Positions 42,273-50,182 of a stretch of DNA of 64,000 bases are shown one piece after another; within the stretch, counting starts at the first letter, position 1, and each line of letters starts with the position of its first letter. This DNA is from CAVTQZ01 sp963737015 (GTDB lineage: Bacteria > Actinomycetota > Acidimicrobiia > Acidimicrobiales > UBA8190). Both the position numbers and the translations under genes were made by a program. The notes under the pieces were generated by a model. The model ran no database searches, was not told the origin of the DNA, and worked only from the letters and a program-made list of their open reading frames with translations. The stretch lies in the NCBI GenBank assembly GCA_963737015.1, contig CAVTQZ010000001.1, positions 1,612,001-1,676,000 of the forward strand, in the 5' to 3' direction.

Positions 42273-44389
42273 GTATCCAGGGCGCCGGCGGTATCGACTT
42301 TGGCCTCGGTCGGCCCGGGCCGGGTCGGCCACCAGAACCTTCGCCCGAGATCAGCGGCAAGGGTAGGGACGAGGATCGTCCGTACCAGGAAAGTGTCGGC
42401 CAAGACCCCAACGGCAACGACGATGCCCAGCTCTCTCGAAGCGACGATCGGAAGGATCGCCAGGACCGAGAAGGTTCCTGCCAGGATCACCCCCGCGGAC
42501 GTGAGCACTCCCCCGGTGCTCGCTACACCCGCGCTCACTCCTTCGGAGGAACCCCTCCGGATCACTTCTTCTCGAACGCGAGTCAGAAGAAAGATGTTGT
42601 AATCGGTCCCGAGCGCGACGAGGAACACGAACGTTAGAAGCGGGACGGTCGGGTCCACACCCGGCAGGTTCAGAAGCGGAACGAGGGTGGCGGAGGTGAG
42701 CCCCAGAGCCGCGCCGAAGGAAACGACGACCGTTACGATCACGAGAGTTGGCCCCAGCAGGGCGCGCAGGACCACCAGGAGCACCACGAGGACCACAGCG
42801 AGCACGAGCGGCACGATCAACAAGATGTCGCGGTGTGACGCGGCAGCAGTGTCGAGGTCCTCAGCTGTCTGACCCCCGATCAGCACATGATCGGGAGCCA
42901 CGGCGCTCGTGCTCTTGCGCAATTCGCGTATGGCGGCGAACCCCGCGTTGCCCGTGGGCGCCACGTTCAGGACGAGGGCGAAATGCGCCATCGAGTGCGA
43001 GCGCTCGACCGGTCCAACGAGAGCGGTGACCGGCGACTTCTTCAACACGTTGAGCACGTTCGGCAGGTAGTGGGTACCAGTGACGACGACGTCGACCGGC
43101 GACACCTCCCCCGCCGGAAACGTCTTCTGCAAGAGGTCGTAACCCTGAACCGAAGCTGCCGAACGAGGGAGCTCGCTCAGAGAGGAGACGTTGGTGTTGA
43201 CCGTGAACAGTCCTACACCGGCACCTCCGAGGAGCACGAAGCCCGCTATCCACACCGGCCGGCGGCCCTGGCTGACCATTCGCGCCAAGCTCGCCCAGAT
43301 CCCGTGATGCACGAACTCCGGGGCATGGCGTGGGACCGCGGGCCAGAACACCCCGCGGCCCATCACGAGCAACAGGGCGGGATAAGCGCCGAGAATCACG
43401 ACAGCGGCCGACAGAACTCCTACGATTCCCACCACGCCGAATCCTGCGGTCAGGGTGAGCTGAGCGGGTAACAGACAAGCGAGGCCCGCCGCGACGGTGA
43501 GGGCCGAAGCCGTGATGGCCGGGGCCGACCGTCTCCATGCGACAGCCATCGCGTACCGGTGATCGGGGTGGCGACGCAGCTCTTCGCGATATCGGGCCGT
43601 CAGTAGCAGCGCATAGTCCGTGCCCGCGCCGAACACGATCACCGTGACGAGGGCGACGCTCTGTGCATTCACCGTCAGGCCCGCGCGGCCGAGCGCGTAG
43701 ATCACCGCCTCGGCGATGGCTACCGCGATACCGACACACAGCAAGGGCACGAGCCACAGGATCGGGCTGCGATACGTCGCGGCGAGAAGGACGGCCACGA
43801 GAGCCGCTGTCGCAACGAGCAGGAGACCATCCGCTCCTGAGAACGCGCCGAAGAGGTCGGCTTGTATCGCCGCTTCGCCCGTCACCCGTATCTCGAGGCC
43901 CGCGGTCCCGTCTCCTAAGACCTTTCGGATGCGGCCGACCGTCTTCACGACCGCTGGGACGTTTCCGGGGACCGGCACGCCCATGACGGCGGCATCTCCG
44001 TTGGGAGACATGATCAACGAGGAGGGCGTGCCGATCGCGTCCGCCAATTCCGCCTGGAGCCGGCCGGCTTCGGATCTCGCCAACGACAGGTCTTGCGAGG
44101 TCAGACCCGATGACCTGTGGAACACCACCTCTGCGCCGAGGGCGCGCCCTGAAGGAAACGCCCTGTCGAGCTCGAGTGCCTGGGTGGACTGAGCGCCTGC
44201 GGGAAGAAACTGCGTCAGCTGGCTCGTCTCGATCGACCCGAGCTTGGTGGCGAAGAGGAATGCGACGGCTGTCACGAGCACCCAGAAGCCGACGCCGGTC
44301 CAGCTGGCGAGACGGCCGGTCACGAGGGCCGCTACGCGGACCATTCGAGCGCGCGAGGCGCTCGACGGGCCCCCTAGCCAAAGATTCAC
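42269..44389 (-). CDS. MMPL/RND-family transporter
   Basis: 706 residues, starting GTG 44389 (a Met 15 codons in is possible). Twelve membrane segments in two blocks: one near 29-48, then five between ~190 and 340; a second single segment at ~375-395 followed by five near 520-690. The conserved acid-rich motifs GAGTDYALLLTARYREEL and ALGTDYNIFLLTRVREEV, which carry the proton-relay aspartates/tyrosines of MmpL proteins, are both present. MMPL proteins export lipids or small molecules with proton motive force. No associated lipid synthesis gene is beside it, so the cargo is unknown. Confidence 0.92.
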   Translation of the reverse strand: MNLWLGGPSSASRARMVRVAALVTGRLASWTGVGFWVLVTAVAFLFATKLGSIETSQLTQFLPAGAQSTQALELDRAFPSGRALGAEVVFHRSSGLTSQDLSLARSEAGRLQAELADAIGTPSSLIMSPNGDAAVMGVPVPGNVPAVVKTVGRIRKVLGDGTAGLEIRVTGEAAIQADLFGAFSGADGLLLVATAALVAVLLAATYRSPILWLVPLLCVGIAVAIAEAVIYALGRAGLTVNAQSVALVTVIVFGAGTDYALLLTARYREELRRHPDHRYAMAVAWRRSAPAITASALTVAAGLACLLPAQLTLTAGFGVVGIVGVLSAAVVILGAYPALLLVMGRGVFWPAVPRHAPEFVHHGIWASLARMVSQGRRPVWIAGFVLLGGAGVGLFTVNTNVSSLSELPRSAASVQGYDLLQKTFPAGEVSPVDVVVTGTHYLPNVLNVLKKSPVTALVGPVERSHSMAHFALVLNVAPTGNAGFAAIRELRKSTSAVAPDHVLIGGQTAEDLDTAAASHRDILLIVPLVLAVVLVVLLVVLRALLGPTLVIVTVVVSFGAALGLTSATLVPLLNLPGVDPTVPLLTFVFLVALGTDYNIFLLTRVREEVIRRGSSEGVSAGVASTGGVLTSAGVILAGTFSVLAILPIVASRELGIVVAVGVLADTFLVRTILVPTLAADLGRRFWWPTRPGPTEAKVDTAGALDT

Positions 44390-44635
44390 TGACCGAGCAT
44401 GGCACGGGACCTTCGCGCGGTGCGCGGCACCAGACCTCCTCTTGGACGCGACCTGATCTGGTCAAACGGACAGTTCACCCGAGACGACCGCAGAACCGGA
44501 ATTTTCAGCGATGTCCGAGTCCTTTTGACCTATTAAGACCTCGTCGCCTAGCGGTACCATCTTCGACAACAAGGTGTTCAGTTACAGCAGAACGATGGCC
44601 TTGAGGAGGAGAAGGGTCCCAGTACTTCCGGACTG

Positions 44636-45382
44636 GTGCTGCACATGATCAGACGCTTTGTCTCCGGGATCGAATCCCGTCTGGGAACGCTCCATGGGGT
44701 CCACACTCCCGAGCGCGTGTTTGCCCTGACCTTCGACGACGGCCCTCACCAGGTGAATACCTCAAAAGTTCTCGAGGTACTGAGCGAGCGACGCGCCCGG
44801 GCAACCTTCTTCGTCCTCGTCACCAAGGCGATCCCGCTTCAGACGCTTCTGCGTGAAGTGATGGATGAAGGCCACGAGATCGCTCTCCACGGGCAAGAGC
44901 ACCTGGACTTGACAGCCGGGTCACTCCGCGACGTCATTTCCGCTGTTTGGGTGGGGAAGAATCGCTTGGAGCAGTTGATCGGACGCAAGGTCACGTTCTT
45001 CAGGCCACCGTACGGAACTCAACGACCGCTCACTTTTGCGGCTGCGCGCGCGGCCGGTCTGGAAGTGGTCGGTTGGACGTCATCGCCTCGAGACTTCTTC
45101 GCCATCGACCTGGACTGGCAGGCGTCGCTCGCGCTCGCCGAGCTTACGCCTGGGGGCATCATGTTGCTCCACGACGGCAGCCCTTCGGCGCCCGAACGGC
45201 GCGCACGCCTCTTGGACCTGATCCTCGGGCGAGGTGCTGTGGATGATTGGACCGCGGTCTCAGTATCCGAGCTTCTGCGATCGGGCAAACCCATCCGTCG
45301 TCCCTGGTTCCAGCGCAGGGTACGCGCCATGACCGCCGAGCTAGAGCCCTTTTACCTCACCGAGGCGTCCGAGGCACCCTGA
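44636..45382 (+). CDS. Polysaccharide deacetylase (NodB homology domain)
   Basis: 248 residues, carbohydrate esterase family 4. Motif 1 ALTFDDGPH (catalytic base and metal Asp), motif 2 EIALHGQEHLDLT (metal histidines, with the usual HSxxH seen here as HGQEH), motif 3 FFRPPYG, motif 5 IMLLHDG. No signal peptide, so it is likely cytosolic or acts at the inner face, in contrast to secreted peptidoglycan deacetylases. Start GTG 44636 or ATG 44645. The 246-bp upstream spacer is divergent to the MMPL gene. Confidence 0.87.
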   Translation: MLHMIRRFVSGIESRLGTLHGVHTPERVFALTFDDGPHQVNTSKVLEVLSERRARATFFVLVTKAIPLQTLLREVMDEGHEIALHGQEHLDLTAGSLRDVISAVWVGKNRLEQLIGRKVTFFRPPYGTQRPLTFAAARAAGLEVVGWTSSPRDFFAIDLDWQASLALAELTPGGIMLLHDGSPSAPERRARLLDLILGRGAVDDWTAVSVSELLRSGKPIRRPWFQRRVRAMTAELEPFYLTEASEAP

Positions 45383-45430
45383 GCGCAAGGACACAGACCA
45401 GCGCGCGTTCCGAGGATCGCCGAGCCTGTA

Positions 45431-48400
45431 TCAGGAGCATCCGCTCGTCGTGCCGCAGCTCGTGCAGACGTAGCAGGAGCCAGCACGCTGCATGACCATC
45501 CCACACTGGTAACAGAGCGGCGCATCACGCAGCTCCGGCCGTTGGAACGGCATCTCGTCGCTGTGGGCGGCGAGGTCTGCAGAACGAGCCTGGGCCGAGG
45601 ACGGCGGCACGGGACTCAGACCTGCGTCCTCCACGAGGTCCTCCTCGAGTGTCGCCGCTTCCTCCACTCCCGGAAGCGTCGGCTGCATACGCTCGGACGT
45701 CGAGAGGACACCGAGTTCCTCGCGTTCCTGGCGAGACAGGTAGTCGACAGCCAACCTCCGGAAGATGTAGTCGACGAGACTCGTCGCGATCCTCAGGTCC
45801 GGATCGTCGGTGATACCGGCCGGCTCGAAGCGCATGTTCGTGTACTTGCGGACGTAAGTGGCCAGCGGAACCCCGTGCTGAAGGCCGAGGCTCACCGAGA
45901 TCGAGAAGGCGTCCATGATCCCGGCCAGGGTCGAACCCTGCTTCGAGACCTTCATGAACACCTCGCCCGGCCGACCGTCGTCGTACTCGCCCACCGTCAC
46001 GTAGCCCTCGCAGTCCGCAAGGCGGAATGCGAAGGTGGTCGACTTGCGCCTGCGCGGCAACCTCTCACGGACCGCCCCGACGACTAGCGGGCTTTGATTG
46101 CGCGCTTCCTCCCGGGTTAGAGCGGCCTCGAGCTCCACGATCTTCGCTGCAAGCTCGCGGCCACGGGCCTCCGCCTCGGATCCCGGAGGAGCGAAGTCTC
46201 CGCCTGCTCCCACAACTTTGGTCTGCCCATCAACCTTCGTCGTGGCAAGCGGCTGCGCGACCTTGCAGTTGTCCCGGTAGATCGCGATGGACTTGATTCC
46301 CATGCGCCACGCGTCCAAGTGGAGTTGCTCGATCTCCTCGACGCTCACCTCCTCGGGGGTGTTGACGGTCTTCGAGATCGCGCCACTTATGAACGGCTGC
46401 ACAGCACCCATCATCCGCACGTGGCCCGTGTAGTGGATCGTGTTGTCGCCCATGGAGCAGGCGAACACCGGCAGGTGTTCCGAAGAGACATGCGGAGCCC
46501 CCACGATGGACTTGTGCTCGTCGATGTACGCCACGATGTCTTCCACCTGCTCGGGTGAGTACCCGAGCTTGCTGAGCGCACGCGGCACCGTCTGGTTCAC
46601 GATCGACATCGTCCCGCCCCCGACGAGCTTCTTCGTCTTCACCAATCCGAGGTCTGGCTCGATTCCCGTCGTATCGCAATCCATCAACAACGCAATAGTT
46701 CCAGTTGGAGCGAGCACCGTCCCTTGCGAATTGCGCACACCGTGCTCGGCTCCGAGCTCGACAGCTTCGTCCCACGCTTCCTGAGCAGCAGAGAGAAGGT
46801 CGGTGGGAACGAGCTCCTCATCGATCTTCGCCACCTCTGCCCTGTGCATTTGAAGCACGTTCAACATCGCGTGGCTGTCAGCGTGATACCCCGCGAACGG
46901 ACCCATCCGCGCCGCGGTACGGGCCGAAGTGGCGTAGGCGTGGCCGGTCATGAGCGCGGTGATCGAGGCGGCCCATGCGCGACCCTCGTCGGAGTCGTAA
47001 GGCAGCCCCTGAGCCATGAGAAGCGCGCCGAGGTTCGCGTATCCGAGCCCGAGTTCCCGGAAGCGCCGCGAGTTCTCCGCGATCTTGTCTGTCGGATAGT
47101 CGGCGTTCCCTACCAAGATCTCCTGAGCCGTGAACACCACCTCGACGGTCGCTTTGAAACTGTCGACATCGAAGCTTCCGTCCTCGCTCAGGAACTCGAG
47201 CAGGTTGATGCTCGCGAGATTGCAGGCTGAGTTGTCGAGATGCATGTACTCCGAGCAATTTCGAACCACTACACCGTCGACCACATATGAGTGGTTTCTT
47301 GGTTCAGTGAGGTTGTACGTGAGTTCTACTCCGTCGTACGAGCGTTCCAGAATGTGTGCAGTTCGACGGACTTTGTATGGCCCGCGAGCCCCTTCGACAA
47401 GCAGTTCGCGAAGTAATGCTGCCTTGCGGGATAGGGAGAAACCGACGTGCTTTGCGAAAGCGAGTACAGACTCTGATGTCACCCGAAGGTCAAAGCTCGC
47501 CTTGTGACCGTAAAGGACCGTCTTGCCTTCGCGGCTCGTGTAAGAGAAGGAGCCCTCAGTTTGGGGTTCACGGACTTGATAAACATGACTGTGGATCCCA
47601 AACGTCGAGAGAAGCTGCTGCACTCCTAGAAGAAGTGACCGCGACGAGGATCCGAGGCCTACATATGACCCCTTCGAGCGATTGACGTACACACAACCGT
47701 CGGCATCGAAGAGGCCTCGCAAAAACGCCCCAACTGCTTCCGATGGGGCTTGCTCAATCGCCCACGGGACTTCCTTCTCCGGACCTCTTACAGATCGCAC
47801 CCCCAGGGCCTCGATAAACCGCTTGAACATGCGCCGGCTAATCCTCAATTGCGCCGTTCCATTTGGCTGCTCCGAGACCTTGAGAGGTCTCCCGTCATTG
47901 ATCCACTCTGCAAGCGCAGCATGGCGAGGCAATATCTCCTCCCGGTCCTCGGCACTTCCATAGATGGTTGCGACAACTGACCCCGACGTACTTCCGTCAC
48001 CGATGATCCACCCGAGGAAGTGGGCGAACTCGTCAGTCCACGAATCTGGAAGGTTCAAAGAGTCACTGCGGTCGCCCTTCGTCCGGTACGAATCGGGGTC
48101 GCTCGAAACCGGGATAGACGGGTCTGCGTTGAAAGAGGGGGCTTCGAGATCAAGAAGCTTGACTTCGTCCTCGAACACGAGGTGGCGGGCCTCCACGTAT
48201 CCCCGATTGGTCGTAAAGATTCGGTGACCTGGAGTACACCGAAGCTCCATCCCGTTGTCGAAGCGAAGGCGAATAACCTCGTTGAGGCCAGTGATCATGA
48301 ATGCCTCTGGTGTGCTCACTTCGAGACTCTCGCACGGAGCATCGGGGTTAGTTGCATCATGGGTGTAGACACCGAAAGATTCGCCGTGGTTGACGCGATC

Positions 48401-49927
48401 CAGTAGCTCCGAAAATCGGATCAAGCCTTTGTCGGTGTGAACCTTTGCGCTCCCGGGAAAGCATGGATTACTTCCATTGATTCGCCCTGCATTCGGGGCC
48501 GTGTGCCACCGGTTGATGGTCGTGTCGAATTGCATGCCGGGGTCAGCGCATTCCCAAGCTGCGTGCGCTATCTGACGGAAAAGATCGCGCGCCTTCACTG
48601 TGCGGACCGGACTCGTGTCCGTTCTCCTGGTGAGCGCCCAGTCCGCGTCATCCACGACTGCTTGCATGAACTCGTCCGTGACACGCACGGAGTTGTTGGC
48701 GTTCTGGTACTGGATCGAGAAGGAGTCACTCCCGTCGAGGTCCATGTCGAACCCGGCATCGCGCAATACGCGGGCTTTACGCTCCTCGAGCGCCTTGCAC
48801 CAGATGAAGTCCTCGATGTCGGGGTGATCGGCGTCGAGGATCACCATTTTTGCGGCGCGTCTCGTCTTCCCTCCCGACTTGATCGTGCCGGCCGAGGCGT
48901 CCGCTCCGCGCATGAAAGAGACCGGGCCTGAAGCGGTGCCACCACCATTTAGGCCTTCGACCGAGGCCCGGATCCTCGACAGGTTGACCCCTGCACCTGA
49001 ACCACCTTTGAAGATGATTCCCTCTTCGCGGTACCAGTTCAGGATCGAGTCCATTGAGTCATCGACGGACAGGATGAAACAGTTGTGCACACGAATGCCA
49101 TTACTTAGGTACTCGCCGCTCTCCGTCTGGATGTCGTAGACGTCCATTTCACCGATATCTTCGATGAGCGCAATGCGGACGCTCTCGAGCACGTCATCCC
49201 GCCGAGAGACCAGTTGATCCGAAGTACGCAAATCAGCAGCGGGAACAAAAACTCCACTCGATTCGCCGTCTGCACGCCATACCAGGTGATCCCCTGTCAC
49301 CTCGAGTCGATGACCCGCCTTTGTATGGATCCGGAGCACGCGCTTGCGGCCGTTGTGCTTGACAGCTACGACTCGGGTGATGCCCTGCGCGTCCAGCACC
49401 TTGGTACCGACTGCGTTTTCCTCGACCAAGCGGCCGATTGGAACCAGGCCTTCTTCTGTGTTCACGAGAGCGTGGTAAGGCTGGCACGCGCTCGCTTGCT
49501 GCGGCACACCCTTCACGCCGATGTTGAACCACACCGGTGAGTTGAACGCGGCCCTCTGCGTCACGATGATGTACTTGAGCTCGTCGGAGAACGCAGCGGC
49601 TTCGGCCCAGTCCTCGAAGTAGCCGTCGCGAAATCCCCACTCGGTGATCGTGTCGGCGACCCGGTCCGCAACCTGCTTGAGCGACCACTCGCGCTCGGGG
49701 GTCCCGAGGGTGCCGCGGAAGTACTTCTGGGCGAGGATGTTGGTGGCGTTCAGGCTCCAATTGGCGGGAACCTCCACCTCGAGCTGCTCGAAGGCCACCT
49801 TGCCCGTGCGGTAGTCCGAGATCCGGGCGTCGCGCCGCTCCCAGACCACCTCGTCGTAGGGGTGGATGCCCTCGGCGGTGAAGTGCCTCCTGATGCCGAT
49901 TCCACTTCGTTGCGGTGCGATCGCCAT
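45431..49927 (-). CDS. nrdJ: Vitamin B12-dependent ribonucleotide reductase (class II), two inteins
   Basis: 1,498-residue precursor from ATG 49927 (GGAAGGG just upstream); removal of the inteins leaves ~961 residues, normal for NrdJ. Reduces ribonucleotides using adenosylcobalamin to form a thiyl radical. Extein features: SPVWFNIGVKG, CFILSVDDSMDSIL, KGGSGAGVNLSRIR, CSEYMHLDNSACNLASINLLEF with the catalytic-site cysteines, LAPTGTIALLMDCDTTGIEPD, and a C-terminal zinc-like segment CYQCGMVMQRAGSCYVCTSCG that carries the redox cysteines. The inteins occupy precursor residues ~148-282 and ~489-890. An NrdR-type operator lies upstream. No other reductase class is in the window. Confidence 0.95.
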   Translation of the reverse strand: MAIAPQRSGIGIRRHFTAEGIHPYDEVVWERRDARISDYRTGKVAFEQLEVEVPANWSLNATNILAQKYFRGTLGTPEREWSLKQVADRVADTITEWGFRDGYFEDWAEAAAFSDELKYIIVTQRAAFNSPVWFNIGVKGVPQQASACQPYHALVNTEEGLVPIGRLVEENAVGTKVLDAQGITRVVAVKHNGRKRVLRIHTKAGHRLEVTGDHLVWRADGESSGVFVPAADLRTSDQLVSRRDDVLESVRIALIEDIGEMDVYDIQTESGEYLSNGIRVHNCFILSVDDSMDSILNWYREEGIIFKGGSGAGVNLSRIRASVEGLNGGGTASGPVSFMRGADASAGTIKSGGKTRRAAKMVILDADHPDIEDFIWCKALEERKARVLRDAGFDMDLDGSDSFSIQYQNANNSVRVTDEFMQAVVDDADWALTRRTDTSPVRTVKARDLFRQIAHAAWECADPGMQFDTTINRWHTAPNAGRINGSNPCFPGSAKVHTDKGLIRFSELLDRVNHGESFGVYTHDATNPDAPCESLEVSTPEAFMITGLNEVIRLRFDNGMELRCTPGHRIFTTNRGYVEARHLVFEDEVKLLDLEAPSFNADPSIPVSSDPDSYRTKGDRSDSLNLPDSWTDEFAHFLGWIIGDGSTSGSVVATIYGSAEDREEILPRHAALAEWINDGRPLKVSEQPNGTAQLRISRRMFKRFIEALGVRSVRGPEKEVPWAIEQAPSEAVGAFLRGLFDADGCVYVNRSKGSYVGLGSSSRSLLLGVQQLLSTFGIHSHVYQVREPQTEGSFSYTSREGKTVLYGHKASFDLRVTSESVLAFAKHVGFSLSRKAALLRELLVEGARGPYKVRRTAHILERSYDGVELTYNLTEPRNHSYVVDGVVVRNCSEYMHLDNSACNLASINLLEFLSEDGSFDVDSFKATVEVVFTAQEILVGNADYPTDKIAENSRRFRELGLGYANLGALLMAQGLPYDSDEGRAWAASITALMTGHAYATSARTAARMGPFAGYHADSHAMLNVLQMHRAEVAKIDEELVPTDLLSAAQEAWDEAVELGAEHGVRNSQGTVLAPTGTIALLMDCDTTGIEPDLGLVKTKKLVGGGTMSIVNQTVPRALSKLGYSPEQVEDIVAYIDEHKSIVGAPHVSSEHLPVFACSMGDNTIHYTGHVRMMGAVQPFISGAISKTVNTPEEVSVEEIEQLHLDAWRMGIKSIAIYRDNCKVAQPLATTKVDGQTKVVGAGGDFAPPGSEAEARGRELAAKIVELEAALTREEARNQSPLVVGAVRERLPRRRKSTTFAFRLADCEGYVTVGEYDDGRPGEVFMKVSKQGSTLAGIMDAFSISVSLGLQHGVPLATYVRKYTNMRFEPAGITDDPDLRIATSLVDYIFRRLAVDYLSRQEREELGVLSTSERMQPTLPGVEEAATLEEDLVEDAGLSPVPPSSAQARSADLAAHSDEMPFQRPELRDAPLCYQCGMVMQRAGSCYVCTSCGTTSGCS
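47258..48463 (-). mobile_element. LAGLIDADG intein in nrdJ, 402 residues
   Basis: Block A CFPGSAKVHTDKGLIRFSEL, block B MELRCTPGHRIFTTNRGY, endonuclease motifs LGWIIGDGS and LRGLFDADGCV, block F ELTYNLTEPRNHSYVVDG and block G VVVRN before extein Cys. The penultimate residue is Arg instead of the usual His. Both endonuclease aspartates look intact, so homing may still work. Located in NP/CSEY. The DNA is visibly less GC-rich than the exteins. Confidence 0.95.
49082..49486 (-). mobile_element. Mini-intein in nrdJ, 135 residues
   Basis: Begins with Cys (CQPYHALVNTEEGLVPIGRL, block A) and ends GIRVHN followed by the extein Cys (block G). Block B is RLEVTGDHLVW, block F MDVYDIQTESGEYLSNG. No endonuclease domain, so it is a splicing-only element. 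It sits between QQASA and CFILSVDD. The +1 residue is the enzyme's own conserved cysteine. Confidence 0.93.
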
Positions 49928-50005
49928 TGCCCTTCCAGCCTTTCCTCTACCTTCGACAGCGTAAGGGATCGGTATGTCCCCACTTACCCGATCGAGCCCC
50001 CGGGA

Positions 50006-50021
50006 CCACAAGATGTTGTGG
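50006..50021. promoter_or_regulatory. NrdR box, proximal
   Basis: CCACAAGATGTTGTGG, a perfect 12-of-16 dyad matching the NrdR-box layout. It lies 31 bp centre-to-centre from a second box, the spacing known for NrdR pairs, and within the nrdJ 5' leader. Confidence 0.75.
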
Positions 50022-50036
50022 TCGCCCTCCCCTGGA

Positions 50037-50052
50037 CCACGATATGCGGTGG
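50037..50052. promoter_or_regulatory. NrdR box, distal
   Basis: CCACGATATGCGGTGG, an imperfect dyad of the same layout. It directly follows the -10 element of the nrdJ promoter, so a bound repressor would block transcription start. Expected to be bound by the NrdR repressor in its ATP/dATP-loaded form. Confidence 0.75.
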
Positions 50053-50054
50053 CT

Positions 50055-50084
50055 ATTACAGCATTGTAACTACTCCCCTGTCAA
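50055..50084 (-). promoter_or_regulatory. Sigma-70-type promoter of nrdJ
   Basis: On the minus strand, TTGACA (50084-50079) is separated by 18 bases from TGTAAT (50060-50055). The start site would fall at ~50048, inside the distal NrdR box. Confidence 0.68.
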
Positions 50085-50119
50085 CGGATCTGGGTCGACC
50101 GAATCCCAGGTAAGGGGCC

Positions 50120-50145
50120 GTTCGCGAAAGTTCGCATTCGTTCAC
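50120..50145 (+). promoter_or_regulatory. Three GTTCGC-type repeats phased at 10 bp upstream of glpK
   Basis: GTTCGC at 50120 and 50130 and GTTCAC at 50140 recur every ten bases, on one face of the helix, about 40 bases ahead of the glpK start. Layout suggests tandem binding of a regulator for glycerol metabolism. Confidence 0.5.
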
Positions 50146-50182
50146 GGCCGCACTTGAGGCCCACGGGTATCGTCCGCCTTCA

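Noticed and set aside
42861..44465. Long open frame (534 residues) on the same strand as the MMPL gene but in another frame.
   Set aside because: Arg/Gly/Pro-rich with no domains; a typical GC-rich shadow of the well-supported MMPL gene, whose membrane helices and motifs are clear.
49928..50182. Possible cobalamin riboswitch ahead of B12-dependent nrdJ.
   Set aside because: No GCCACTG-type B12 box or expected fold; two NrdR-like dyads explain the region better.
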